From assembly GCA_963595735.1 (NCBI GenBank), contig CAVBJJ010000001.1:141208-205207 (forward strand): DNA of 64,000 nt, read 5' to 3'. Below the pieces are notes generated by a model that had not been told where the DNA came from, did not search any database, and saw only the letters and a list, made by a program, of their open reading frames with translations. Positions 49,505 through 58,460 of the stretch are shown piece after piece. Within the stretch, counting starts at the first letter, position 1. Each line of letters starts with the position of its first letter. The position numbers were made by a program, and so were the translations under genes. This DNA comes from CALWOS01 sp963595735 (GTDB taxonomy: Bacteria > Bacillota > Clostridia > Oscillospirales > Oscillospiraceae).

Positions 49505-50698
49505 ATGACAAGCGAGAGAAAAGGGCGCTTTGGCGTACACGGGGGACAATACATCCCGGAAACGCTGATGAACGCCGTGATCGAACTGGAACAGGCCTAT
49601 GACTTTTACAAAAACGACCTGGAATTCAACCGGGAGCTGGAGACCCTGTTCAACGAATATGCCGGCAGACCCTCCCGGCTGTACCATGCCCAGCGCATGA
49701 CCCGCGCACTGGGCGGAGCGCAGATCTATCTGAAGCGGGAGGATCTCAACCACACCGGCGCACACAAGATCAACAATGTGCTGGGACAGGCGCTCTTAGC
49801 CAAAAAAATGGGCAAGACCCGCCTGATCGCGGAGACCGGCGCGGGACAGCACGGCGTTGCCACCGCCACCGCCGCCGCCCTGCTGGACATGGACTGCGTA
49901 GTGTTCATGGGTGAGGAGGACACCCGCCGGCAGGCGCTGAATGTGTACCGGATGCGTCTGCTGGGGTCGGAGGTCATCCCCGTGACCAGCGGCACCGCCA
50001 CCCTGAAGGACGCGGTGTCCGAGGCCATGCGGGAGTGGACGAGCCGCATTGCGGACACCCATTACTGCCTTGGCTCCGTGATGGGTCCCCATCCTTTTCC
50101 CACCATCGTCCGGGATTTTCAGGCGGTGATCTCCCGGGAAAGCCGCCGGCAGATGCTGGACAAGACCGGCAAGCTGCCGGATGTGGTCATGGCCTGCGTG
50201 GGCGGCGGCAGCAACGCCATCGGCAGCTTTTACCACTTTATTCCCGACGCCGGCGTGCGCCTGATCGGCTGCGAGGCCGCCGGACGGGGCGTGGACAGCT
50301 TTGAGACCGCCGCCACCATCGCCACCGGCAAGCTGGGTATTTTCCACGGCATGAAAAGCTATTTCTGCCAGGATGAATACGGCCAGATCGCGCCGGTGTA
50401 CTCCATTTCCGCCGGCCTGGATTATCCCGGCATCGGCCCGGAGCACGCCTGGCTTCATGACACCGGTCGGGCGGAATATGTTGCCGTGACCGACGACGAG
50501 GCCGTGGACGCTTTTGAGTTTCTGTCCCGGACGGAGGGCATTATTCCCGCCATTGAGTCCGCCCATGCAGTGGCCTACGCCATGAAGCTGGCGCCCACCA
50601 TGGACAAGGAGCAGAGCATTCTGCTCACCATTTCCGGCCGGGGCGACAAGGACTGCGCCGCCATCGCCCGGTACAGAGGGGAGGATATCCATGAATAA
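49505..50698 (+). CDS. trpB: Tryptophan synthase beta chain
   Basis: PLP enzyme that joins indole and serine to make tryptophan. The 397 residues have the PLP lysine in LKREDLNHTGAHKINN, the glycine-rich phosphate loop GGGSNAIG, and TGAGQHGVATATA. The ATG at 49505 follows AAGGAGAAAC; the frame from 49481 adds eight residues without support. Classic TrpB1 type. Its end overlaps the trpA start by eight bases. Confidence 0.97.
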   Translation: MTSERKGRFGVHGGQYIPETLMNAVIELEQAYDFYKNDLEFNRELETLFNEYAGRPSRLYHAQRMTRALGGAQIYLKREDLNHTGAHKINNVLGQALLAKKMGKTRLIAETGAGQHGVATATAAALLDMDCVVFMGEEDTRRQALNVYRMRLLGSEVIPVTSGTATLKDAVSEAMREWTSRIADTHYCLGSVMGPHPFPTIVRDFQAVISRESRRQMLDKTGKLPDVVMACVGGGSNAIGSFYHFIPDAGVRLIGCEAAGRGVDSFETAATIATGKLGIFHGMKSYFCQDEYGQIAPVYSISAGLDYPGIGPEHAWLHDTGRAEYVAVTDDEAVDAFEFLSRTEGIIPAIESAHAVAYAMKLAPTMDKEQSILLTISGRGDKDCAAIARYRGEDIHE

Positions 50699-51470
50699 GA
50701 TCGCACAGGCATTTGCCAAAGAAAAGGCCTTTATTCCCTTTATCACCTGCGGGGATCCGGATCTGGAGACCACGGGAAAGATCGTCCGCGCCATGGCCGA
50801 GCAGGGGGCGGATCTGATTGAGCTTGGCATCCCCTTTTCCGACCCCACGGCGGAGGGTCCCGTGATCCAGGCGGCCAACCTGCGGGCGCTGGCCAGTGGT
50901 GTGACTACGGACAAGATTTTTGACTTCGTGCAGCAGCTGCGGCAGGAGGTTTCTATCCCGCTGGTGTTCATGACCTATGCCAATGTGGTGTTTTCCTATG
51001 GCACAGAGCGCTTTCTCCGCCGCTGCGCGGAGGTGGGCATTGACGGTCTTATCCTGCCCGATGTTCCCTTTGAGGAAAAAGAGGACTTCTTGCCCGCCTG
51101 CCGGGAAAACGGCGTTGCCTTTATCTCCCTGGTGGCGCCCACCTCGGAGGCGCGCGTTGCCACCATCGCCCGGGAGGCGGAGGGCTTTTTGTACATCGTC
51201 TCCAGTCTAGGCGTGACCGGCACCCGAACGGAAATCAAGACCGATCTGGAAAGCATTGTCGCGCTGGTGCGGGAGAATACCGACCTGCCCTGCGCCATCG
51301 GCTTTGGCATCTCCACGCCGCAGCAGGCCGAGACCATGGCGCAGAAGGCCGACGGGGTGATCGTTGGCTCCGCCATTATGAAGCTGGTAGCCAAACACGG
51401 AAAAAATGCCGCTCAGCCGGTGGGGGACTATGTCCGGGAGATGAAGCAGGCTGCACAAAAAGCCAAATAA
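50691..51470 (+). CDS. trpA: Tryptophan synthase alpha chain
   Basis: Cleaves indole-3-glycerol phosphate to indole, which tunnels to TrpB. The 259 residues form a TIM barrel with the catalytic Glu in LIELGIPFSDPTAEGPVIQ, the Asp in LILPDVPFEE, and GFLYIVSSLGVTGTR, AIGFGISTPQQAE. Last gene of the trp operon, closed by the hairpin at 51506-51537. Confidence 0.97.
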   Translation: MNKIAQAFAKEKAFIPFITCGDPDLETTGKIVRAMAEQGADLIELGIPFSDPTAEGPVIQAANLRALASGVTTDKIFDFVQQLRQEVSIPLVFMTYANVVFSYGTERFLRRCAEVGIDGLILPDVPFEEKEDFLPACRENGVAFISLVAPTSEARVATIAREAEGFLYIVSSLGVTGTRTEIKTDLESIVALVRENTDLPCAIGFGISTPQQAETMAQKADGVIVGSAIMKLVAKHGKNAAQPVGDYVREMKQAAQKAK

Positions 51471-51505
51471 TGTGCAAATCTTCTGCATTTTCATGAATCG
51501 AACAC

Positions 51506-51537
51506 GGAAAAAACCGGGGACTTCCTCGGTTTTTTCC
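51506..51537 (+). terminator. Terminator after the trp operon
   Basis: Eleven-bp perfect stem GGAAAAAACCG/CGGTTTTTTCC (51506-51516 with 51527-51537), 10-base loop; the T-run lies within the 3' arm. Confidence 0.75.
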
Positions 51538-51580
51538 ACATTTATCGTGCAAAATGTCATCAATTGTAAGGATTTGAAAC

Positions 51581-51609
51581 TTGCGTTCCCCGGCGTCCCG
51601 TAGTACACT
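51581..51609 (+). promoter_or_regulatory. Promoter of the dehydratase-like operon
   Basis: TTGCGT (51581-51586), 17 bases, TACACT (51604-51609). A possible structured leader follows: outer TTTGCG/CGCAAA (51625-51630 with 51669-51674) around GCGGG/CCCGC (51635-51639 with 51654-51658). Confidence 0.55.
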
Positions 51610-51692
51610 TTTCAGGTATAAAAATTTGCGCCCTGCGGGAAATTCCCCGATACCCCGCGGGAAGCGGACGCAAAGGTTTTGGGAGGGATTTT

Positions 51693-52967
51693 ATGTCGAT
51701 CGTGGACAAGTTCGGGCAGAAGGTGCAGCAGCTGACGGATACCGACCCGGAAAAGGCGCGCCGGATGCTCCGGCTGGGCTGGGCCGGCCAACAGCTGCTT
51801 TTGCGCTGTGCGCCCGCCCGGGGGCTGATGCCGGCGGATCAGGAGCTGGCGCGGATGATGATGCGCCAGATGCGCAAGCCCCTGCAGGACCCCAAAAACG
51901 CGGTGATCGTCAGCATTTTCACCCCCTGCGAGGTGATGCAGGAGCTGGGAATGCATCCCTATAATGTGGAGGCCTTTTCCTCCTTTCTGTCAGGCTCCCG
52001 GGCGGAGGGGCGCTATCTCCGCCAGGCGGAGGCGGCGGGGCTGCCGGACAGCCTTTGCAGCTATCACCGCATTTTTCTGGGCGCGGCGGACGCGGGATTG
52101 CTGCCCAAGCCCCGGTGCATCGTGTCCACCAATCTGGTCTGCGATGCCAATCTGGTCTCCTTCCGCGCCCTGGCGGAGCACTACGATGTGCCCCATTTTG
52201 CCATTGAGGTACCCTATACCCCCAGCGAGGACGCGGTTTCCTATGTGGCGGAGCAGCTGCGGGAAATGGCGCAGTTTTTGGAGCAGCAGACCGGCAAGCG
52301 GCTGGACGAGGCGGCGCTGCGCCAGCGGCTGCACCGCAGCCGCCGCTGTCTGGAGGGCTACCGGGAATACCAGCGCCGGGCGGCGGATCGCTATGTCCCG
52401 GCGGATCTGGTCACGCCCCTGTATGCCTGCATGACCGCCAATGTTTTTCTCGGCACCCGGGAGCAGGAGCAGTATGTCCAGGCGCTGCTGCGTCAGGTAC
52501 AGCAGCAGCCGCCGAAAAAGGGCAAAAAGCTGTACTGGATGCACACGGTGCCCTATTGGTCCCAGGCGCTGAAGCAGCTGCTTTGCCTCCAGGAGCGGGC
52601 GCAGATCGTGGGCTGCGATCTGGGGGAGGTGGCAGCGCCGGACTTTGACCCGGACAAGCCCTTCGAGGCCATGGCAAGACGGATGGTCTACCACAGCATG
52701 AACGGCGACCACACCCGGCTGCTGGAGCGCTGCGTGGCAAACGCCCGGCGAGCCGGGGCGGACGCCGCCGTCTGGTTCAACCACTGGGGCTGTAAGCACA
52801 CCATGGGCAACGCCCGGTTGGCCAAGGAATATTTTGAACAGGAGGGCATTCCCCTGCTGATTCTGGACGGGGACTGCTGCGACCGCAGCCACGGCGGCGA
52901 TGGGCAGCTTTCCACCCGGATGGGCGCTTTTCTGGAAATGCTGGAACGACAGGAGGCACAGGTATGA
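51693..52967 (+). CDS. 2-hydroxyacyl-CoA dehydratase-like subunit
   Basis: A 424-residue protein of the 2-hydroxyacyl-CoA dehydratase/benzoyl-CoA reductase subunit superfamily, whose members hold a [4Fe-4S] cluster and perform radical dehydrations or reductions after activation. Candidate cluster cysteines are in FTPCEVMQE, SLCSYHRIFLG and FNHWGCKHTMGNARL, the usual three positions. It overlaps the next gene by four bases (ATGA), which encodes a second such subunit fused to the activase. No CoA transferase or acyl-CoA dehydrogenase is adjacent, so the substrate is unknown; it need not be an acyl-CoA. Confidence 0.82.
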   Translation: MSIVDKFGQKVQQLTDTDPEKARRMLRLGWAGQQLLLRCAPARGLMPADQELARMMMRQMRKPLQDPKNAVIVSIFTPCEVMQELGMHPYNVEAFSSFLSGSRAEGRYLRQAEAAGLPDSLCSYHRIFLGAADAGLLPKPRCIVSTNLVCDANLVSFRALAEHYDVPHFAIEVPYTPSEDAVSYVAEQLREMAQFLEQQTGKRLDEAALRQRLHRSRRCLEGYREYQRRAADRYVPADLVTPLYACMTANVFLGTREQEQYVQALLRQVQQQPPKKGKKLYWMHTVPYWSQALKQLLCLQERAQIVGCDLGEVAAPDFDPDKPFEAMARRMVYHSMNGDHTRLLERCVANARRAGADAAVWFNHWGCKHTMGNARLAKEYFEQEGIPLLILDGDCCDRSHGGDGQLSTRMGAFLEMLERQEAQV

Positions 52968-54607
52968 CCCACTATGTCTGCAAATACACCCCCATTGAGC
53001 TGCTCACCGCCTGCGGCGGGGGCTGCGTCAATTACAACACCATGCCCCCCGGCTTTCCCCAGGCAGAGCAACTGGCACACCCCAACCTGTGCGGCTTTGG
53101 TAAGGCGGTTTTGGAGGCGGTGCTGGCCGGGGAGATCCGGGAACTGGTGCTGGTGTGCTGCTGTGACAGCATCCGCAGCGTCTGGGATGTGCTGTCCCAT
53201 GACGACCGGCTGGATTTTCTGTACCTACTGGATGTGCCCCGGACGGGGGACTGCTGCGGCAAAAAGCAGCTGGCAAAGCAGCTGCGCCAGCTGGCGGAAG
53301 CCTATTGCCGCTACAAGGGTACCCGCTTTGACCCGGCGGTGTTTCGGGCGCAGTTTGCCCCCGCGCCGGCGGAAAACGGCCCCTATATCGGCGTGCTGGG
53401 CGCGCGTATGGGGGACAGCCTGCTGCATCTGGCGGAGCAGACCATGCCCCTGCCGGTGCGGAACCGCAGCTGCGTGGGCAACCGGGCGCTGGGCGTTGCG
53501 GATGTGCCGGAGCTGGACTTTGACGAACTGATGGAATGGTACGCCGGGGTGCTGCTGGAGCAGCTGCCCTGTATGCGCATGAATCGGAATCAGGGGCGAA
53601 AGGCGCTGTACAATGACCCCAACCTCCGGGGAATTTTATACCACACGGTGAAGTTCTGCGATTTTTACAGCTTTGAATACGCCACCCTGCGGAAAGAGAC
53701 AAGCCTGCCCCTGCTGAAGCTGGAATCGGACTATACCCTCCAGAGCAGCGGCCAGCTGCGCACCCGGCTGGAGGCCTTTGCCGAGCAGATCGCGCCCGGC
53801 AGCAAGGCGGCCGCCGAACAGGTCGGCGGCTACTGCGCCGGTATCGACAGCGGCAGCACCAGCACGGATGTGGTCATCCTTGACCCGGAAGGGGAGATCG
53901 CCGCAGCGGTCATTCTGCCCACCGGCGCAGGGGCGGCGGCCGGGGCGGAACGCGCTTTTGCCAAGGCGCTGGAGCAGGCCGGTCTGGAGCGGAGCGCCAT
54001 CCGCAGTCTGGTCTGCACCGGCTATGGCCGGAACGCCATCGACCTGGGAGAAAAAAGCGTCACGGAGATCAGCTGTCATGCCCGGGGCGCCCATGCACTG
54101 GACCCCGCGGTGCGCACCATTGTGGACATCGGCGGGCAGGACAGCAAGGTCATCTGTCTGGATGAAGCCGGCAATGTGACCAATTTTGTCATGAACGACA
54201 AGTGTGCCGCCGGAACCGGGCGCTTCCTGGAAATGATGGCTCGCACCATGGAGCTGGATCTGGCGGAGATGAGCCGGCTGGGACTGCACCATGATGAGGA
54301 CATCACCATTTCCAGCATGTGCTCTGTCTTTGCCGAGTCCGAGGTGGTATCCCTGATCGCCCAGAACAAAAAGCCCGCGGACATCGTCCATGGGCTGAAC
54401 AAGGCCGTTGCCGGAAAGACGCTGGCGCTGGTCAAGCGTGCCGGCGGCAAGGGGCCGTTTATGATGACCGGCGGCGTTTCCCGGAATCTGGGACTGGTGC
54501 GCTGTCTGGAGGCGCATTTGCAGGCGCCGCTGGCCGTTCATGAGATGGCGCAGCTGTGTGGGGCGCTGGGTGCGGCGCTGTTTGCCCGGGAATCCGGGGT
54601 GCAGTAA
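52964..54607 (+). CDS. Dehydratase-like subunit fused to acyl-CoA dehydratase activase (BadF/BcrA type)
   Basis: A 547-residue two-part protein. Residues about 1-275 resemble a second dehydratase-family subunit, with many cysteines (TACGGGCVNY, VCCCDSIRSVW, TGDCCGKKQ). Residues about 285-547 are an ASKHA ATPase activase (GIDSGSTSTDVVIL, TGYGRNAID, IVDIGGQDSKVI, GGVSRN). Cys414 (NDKCAAGTGRFLE) and Cys453 (SSMCSVFAESEV) are 39 residues apart, as are the cluster cysteines of the glutaryl pathway activator HgdC. By that analogy it donates an electron on ATP hydrolysis. Fusion of activator and catalytic subunit in one chain is unusual; the pair with 51693-52967 would form a self-contained system. 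Confidence 0.85.
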   Translation: MTHYVCKYTPIELLTACGGGCVNYNTMPPGFPQAEQLAHPNLCGFGKAVLEAVLAGEIRELVLVCCCDSIRSVWDVLSHDDRLDFLYLLDVPRTGDCCGKKQLAKQLRQLAEAYCRYKGTRFDPAVFRAQFAPAPAENGPYIGVLGARMGDSLLHLAEQTMPLPVRNRSCVGNRALGVADVPELDFDELMEWYAGVLLEQLPCMRMNRNQGRKALYNDPNLRGILYHTVKFCDFYSFEYATLRKETSLPLLKLESDYTLQSSGQLRTRLEAFAEQIAPGSKAAAEQVGGYCAGIDSGSTSTDVVILDPEGEIAAAVILPTGAGAAAGAERAFAKALEQAGLERSAIRSLVCTGYGRNAIDLGEKSVTEISCHARGAHALDPAVRTIVDIGGQDSKVICLDEAGNVTNFVMNDKCAAGTGRFLEMMARTMELDLAEMSRLGLHHDEDITISSMCSVFAESEVVSLIAQNKKPADIVHGLNKAVAGKTLALVKRAGGKGPFMMTGGVSRNLGLVRCLEAHLQAPLAVHEMAQLCGALGAALFARESGVQ

Positions 54608-54614
54608 AAGAAAG

Positions 54615-54646
54615 TTTTGCACATTTCAGAACACAAATGTGCAAAA
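54615..54646. repeat. Perfect inverted repeat after the activase gene
   Basis: Twelve-bp perfect stem TTTTGCACATTT/AAATGTGCAAAA (54615-54626 with 54635-54646), eight-base loop, eight bases after the stop codon. It is AT-rich and followed by TTAT; a further GC-rich terminator lies beyond it. Confidence 0.6.
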
Positions 54647-54661
54647 TTATACAAAAACAAT

Positions 54662-54702
54662 ACCCTCTCCGGGGCAAAATGCAGCCCAGGAGAGGGTTTT
54701 TT
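54662..54702. terminator. Terminator between the activase gene and mfd (convergent)
   Basis: ACCCTCTCC/GGAGAGGGT (54662-54670 with 54689-54697), 18-base loop, then TTTTTTG on the plus strand; on the minus strand TATTGTTTTTG follows, so it may also serve mfd. Confidence 0.85.
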
Positions 54703-54749
54703 GATGAGATTTACACATTTTAAGAAAGTCTGGGCAAAATTTTGGGGCT

Positions 54750-57700
54750 TCAGGACTTTGTCTCCTCCCAGGCCTGGACAAAGCTGCGCGCCTCGTCCAG
54801 GATCCGCTTTTTGGTCATCAGCTTCAGGCGGATGCAGGGCTTTGCGCCGGCCTCCAGCTTCAGGCGGTTTTTCAGCTCCGGACGGGCATACAGCCGGTCA
54901 AACTGCGCCATATCAAAGCTGTCCAGCGTAAACAGCAGGCAACCGGCCTTCTGGCTGACATCCCGGATGCCGGCCTTGCCGGCCTCGCCCCGCAGCAGCG
55001 CCACCTGCACCAGCGCATTGACGCCCGGCGGAGGATCGCCGAAGCGGTCGATGATCTCGTCGATCAGGTCGTCGGCCTCCGCCTCCGTGCGGATCAGGGC
55101 GATCCGGCGGTAGAGATCCATCCGCTGCTCCGGACTTTTAACATAGCTGTCCGGGATATTGGCGCTGACGGCCAGATCGGCGGCGCACTCGGCGCGTACC
55201 GGAACCGGCTCGCCCTTTTCCTCCAAAACGGCCTCCTCCAGCAGCTTCAGGTACATATCGTAGCCCACATCGATCATATGTCCCGACTGCTCCGCGCCCA
55301 GCAGATTGCCCGCGCCACGAATCTCCAGATCCCGCAGGGCGATTTTGAAGCCCGCGCCGAACTCCGCAAATTCCCGGATGGCGGTCAGGCGCTTTTCCGC
55401 CACCTCCGTGAGCACCTTGTCCCGGCGGAAGGTGAGGTAGGCGCTGGCACGGCGGATGCTGCGTCCCACGCGTCCCCGAATCTGGTGCAGCTGCGCCAGA
55501 CCCAGCTTGTCGGCGTCCTCGATAATAAGGGTGTTGACATTGGGAATGTCGATGCCCGTTTCGATGATGGTGGTACATACCAGCACCTGGGTCTGGCCGG
55601 TATTGACGCTTTCCATCACATTGGAAAGGCTGTATTCATCCATTTTTCCGTGTGCCACGGCAACGGTGACATTTTCCAGCATTTTTGCCAGACGCAGGGC
55701 GGTGCGCTCGATGGTCTCCACCCGGTTGTGCAGGTAATAGACCTGCCCGCCCCGGCTGACCTCCCGGCGGATGGCGTCGCAGATCATGTCCCAGTCGTGC
55801 TCGATAACAAAGGTCTGCACCGGCAGGCGCTCCACCGGCGGCTCCTCCAGGGTACTCATGTCCCGGATGCCGGAAAGGGCCATGTTCAGCGTGCGGGGAA
55901 TGGGGGTGGCGGAAAGGGTGAGCACATCCACCCGCTGGCTGAGCGCCTTGATGTGCTCCTTGTGACCGACGCCGAAGCGCTGCTCCTCGTCCACCACCAA
56001 AAGCCCCAGATCCTTGAACTGGATGTTCTTTTGCAGCAGCTTGTGGGTGCCGACGACGATATCACAGCTGCCTGTACGCAGATCCTCCATGGTCTGCCGG
56101 GTCTGGGCGGCAGTGCAGAAACGGCTCAGCTGGGCGATCTGTACCGGAAAGCCGAAAAAGCGCTGCACCGCCGTTTGGTAGTGCTGCTGCGCCAGGACAG
56201 TGGTGGGTACCAAAATCGCCGCCTGCTTGCCGTCCAGCACGCATTTCATCACCGCCCGAAGGGCGACCTCCGTTTTGCCATAGCCCACATCGCCGCAGAG
56301 AATGCGATCCATGGGACAGGGCTTTTCCATGTCCGCCTTGATCTCCGCGATGCTCCGCAGCTGATCTTCCGTTTCCGGATAGGGAAAGCGCTCCTCAAAC
56401 TCCGTCTGCCAGGGAGAATCCGGGGAAAAGGCATAGCCCCCGGCGCGCTGCCGCTGGGCATAGAGCTTGACCAGCTCCCCGGCCATTTTTTTGGCGGCGG
56501 TCTTGGCGCGGGTCTTGGTCTTTGTCCATTCCGTGCCGCCCATGCGGGAGAGCTTGACGGGCTTGTTTTCCCCTACGCCCATGTACTTGCTGACCAGATC
56601 CAGCTGGGTCACGGGGACATAAAGGGTATCTGTTCCCGCGTAGCTGAGCTTGATATAGTCCTTTTCCGCACCGTCCACCGGCATTTTCACAATGCCCACA
56701 AAGCGGCCGATGCCGTGGTACTCGTGTACCACCAGATCGCCCACCGTCAGGTCGGCACAGGAGCCAAGCCGCTGCTTTTTCTGCTCCAGCGCCCGGCGCT
56801 TTTTCTCCTTGCGCCCGGCGGCGCGGACGAATTGGGCGTCCGTCAGCAGGGCAAGCCCCGCATCCGGGTACTCAAAGCCCGCGGAAAGGTGCCCGATGGC
56901 AATGCGGCATTGTCCCTTTTGGGGAAACTGCTCCAGGCTTTCGTCCACAGTGGCCGAAATGCCCCGCTGGAAGAAAAAGTCCTGCAGCACCAGCGCCCGG
57001 CGCTTGTCTCCCGCCAGGACGATCACCGCAAAGCTGCGGCTGAGGTAATGCTGCACATCCCCGGCGGCGGTATCCGCGCTGCCGCCATAGCTGGGCAGCT
57101 GCTTGCAGGAAAGGGCATACAGGCTGCGCTGGGGCAGGGGATTTCTGCCCTGGGCAAAGTTTTCCGCCATGAACACGGGAAACTGCGCCAGCTGTTCCAT
57201 CAGGCGGTCAAAGCTCTGGGTAAAATGGCACAGTCGCCCCAGCAGAGAGCCGCCCTCGATCAGCTGCTTGCAGTCCTCCAGCTGCTGCCTGGCATAGTCC
57301 GTGCCCCGCTGAGCGCATTTGCCCGGCTGGTCAAAGAACACCACCGTTTCCGGAGAGAGGTGGTCGAGCACCGTGTACAGCTCCGGATACACCAGCGCCA
57401 TATAGCGATCTGCCGTGGAAAAACTGCCAGTGTGCAGCCGGGCGGCGTCCTCCCACAGGGTCGCCCGCAGAACCTCGTTTCCGCTTTTCAGGCCGGCGGC
57501 CAGCTTTTCCAGCCGCTGTGCCAGCGCCGGCGCGCCGCCGGGGAACAGCTCCGGCAGCACCTCCGCCGCCGGAAGCACCTGACAGGCGGCCAGCTGCTCC
57601 GTGCGGCGCTGGGTGTCCGTGTCAAACAGGTGGATGCTTTCGATCTCATCGCCCCAGTACTCCAGACGCACCGGTCTGTCCAAACCGGGGGTGAAAAAGT

Positions 57701-58241
57701 CCAGAATGCCGCCCCGGAGGGAGAATTGCCCGGCGGCCTCCACCTGCTCTGTCCGGACATAGCCGGCGTGCAGCAGCCGTTTTGCCACAGTCTCCGGCGC
57801 CTGCTCCATGCCGGCGGCGAGGGAAAAGGACAGCTCCCGGAGCATTTCCGCGCCCAGAGTGCGCTGCATGGCGCCCGCCACCGTGGCGATGACAATGGAC
57901 GCCTTTCCGTCCGCCAGCGCCTGAAGGGCGGCAATACGCTCCCGCTCGCCCTGGCGGGAAACGCCCTCCGCCCCGTACAGGCACAGCTCCCGCTCGGAAA
58001 ACAGCACCGGGCGCTCCTCCAACAGGGCTTCCAGATCCGCCGCCAATGTGGCGGCAGTGACATCGTCCGGGGTCAGGATCAACAGGGGCGCTTCCAGAGA
58101 CTGGCGGATCTGCGCCGCCCAATGGGCGCGGTGTACGCCGGAAAGCCCCGTTACCAGAGCAGGCAAAGCGCCCCCTTCCAGAAGCTGGCAGGGAGTGGGG
58201 ATGGTCGTATTCCATTGAAAGGTTTCAATTAAGTGTTTCAT
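54750..58241 (-). CDS. mfd: Transcription-repair coupling factor Mfd
   Basis: ATP-driven translocase that removes stalled RNA polymerase from lesions and recruits UvrA. The 1163 residues have the UvrB-homology N-terminal part (GGALPALVTGLSGVHRAHWAA, QFSLRGGILDFFTPG), the RNA-polymerase-interacting domain (GDLVVHEYHGIGRFVGI), the RecG-like helicase core (GDVGYGKTEVALRA, VDEEQRFGVGHKE, SATPIPRTL, ETGIDIPNVNTLIIEDADKLGLAQLHQIRGRVGRS) and a C-terminal UvrA-masking domain. The start is taken as ATG 58241, but no convincing ribosome site precedes it. Divergent from dnaA, close to the origin. Confidence 0.96.
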   Translation of the reverse strand: MKHLIETFQWNTTIPTPCQLLEGGALPALVTGLSGVHRAHWAAQIRQSLEAPLLILTPDDVTAATLAADLEALLEERPVLFSERELCLYGAEGVSRQGERERIAALQALADGKASIVIATVAGAMQRTLGAEMLRELSFSLAAGMEQAPETVAKRLLHAGYVRTEQVEAAGQFSLRGGILDFFTPGLDRPVRLEYWGDEIESIHLFDTDTQRRTEQLAACQVLPAAEVLPELFPGGAPALAQRLEKLAAGLKSGNEVLRATLWEDAARLHTGSFSTADRYMALVYPELYTVLDHLSPETVVFFDQPGKCAQRGTDYARQQLEDCKQLIEGGSLLGRLCHFTQSFDRLMEQLAQFPVFMAENFAQGRNPLPQRSLYALSCKQLPSYGGSADTAAGDVQHYLSRSFAVIVLAGDKRRALVLQDFFFQRGISATVDESLEQFPQKGQCRIAIGHLSAGFEYPDAGLALLTDAQFVRAAGRKEKKRRALEQKKQRLGSCADLTVGDLVVHEYHGIGRFVGIVKMPVDGAEKDYIKLSYAGTDTLYVPVTQLDLVSKYMGVGENKPVKLSRMGGTEWTKTKTRAKTAAKKMAGELVKLYAQRQRAGGYAFSPDSPWQTEFEERFPYPETEDQLRSIAEIKADMEKPCPMDRILCGDVGYGKTEVALRAVMKCVLDGKQAAILVPTTVLAQQHYQTAVQRFFGFPVQIAQLSRFCTAAQTRQTMEDLRTGSCDIVVGTHKLLQKNIQFKDLGLLVVDEEQRFGVGHKEHIKALSQRVDVLTLSATPIPRTLNMALSGIRDMSTLEEPPVERLPVQTFVIEHDWDMICDAIRREVSRGGQVYYLHNRVETIERTALRLAKMLENVTVAVAHGKMDEYSLSNVMESVNTGQTQVLVCTTIIETGIDIPNVNTLIIEDADKLGLAQLHQIRGRVGRSIRRASAYLTFRRDKVLTEVAEKRLTAIREFAEFGAGFKIALRDLEIRGAGNLLGAEQSGHMIDVGYDMYLKLLEEAVLEEKGEPVPVRAECAADLAVSANIPDSYVKSPEQRMDLYRRIALIRTEAEADDLIDEIIDRFGDPPPGVNALVQVALLRGEAGKAGIRDVSQKAGCLLFTLDSFDMAQFDRLYARPELKNRLKLEAGAKPCIRLKLMTKKRILDEARSFVQAWEETKS

Positions 58242-58378
58242 GCTTGTAATGGTACGCTTTTTTTTCGGCAATTGCAAGGGGAACTTACGGGGAAATTTCT
58301 CTCTTTTTTTATGACAAAACCGCGATGGCCTCGGGTATCTTGTGGCCGCCGCCCTCTTACATTTATTATATATAGTTG

Positions 58379-58407
58379 TTGCGCTTTTTTGATTTTTCTG
58401 GTATTAT
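58379..58407 (+). promoter_or_regulatory. Possible promoter of dnaA
   Basis: TTGCGC (58379-58384), 17 bases, TATTAT (58402-58407), in an AT-rich 220-base region between mfd and dnaA. No DnaA box was found here, in contrast to the region after dnaA. Confidence 0.55.
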
Positions 58408-58460
58408 TATATCTGTATTGTTATGTTTGAAATCGAGACGCCGGAAAAGGAGAGAGAGGT

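Noticed and set aside
55278..58232. Plus-strand open frame of 984 codons opposite mfd
   Set aside because: Antisense shadow of mfd; no ribosome site, no recognisable domain.
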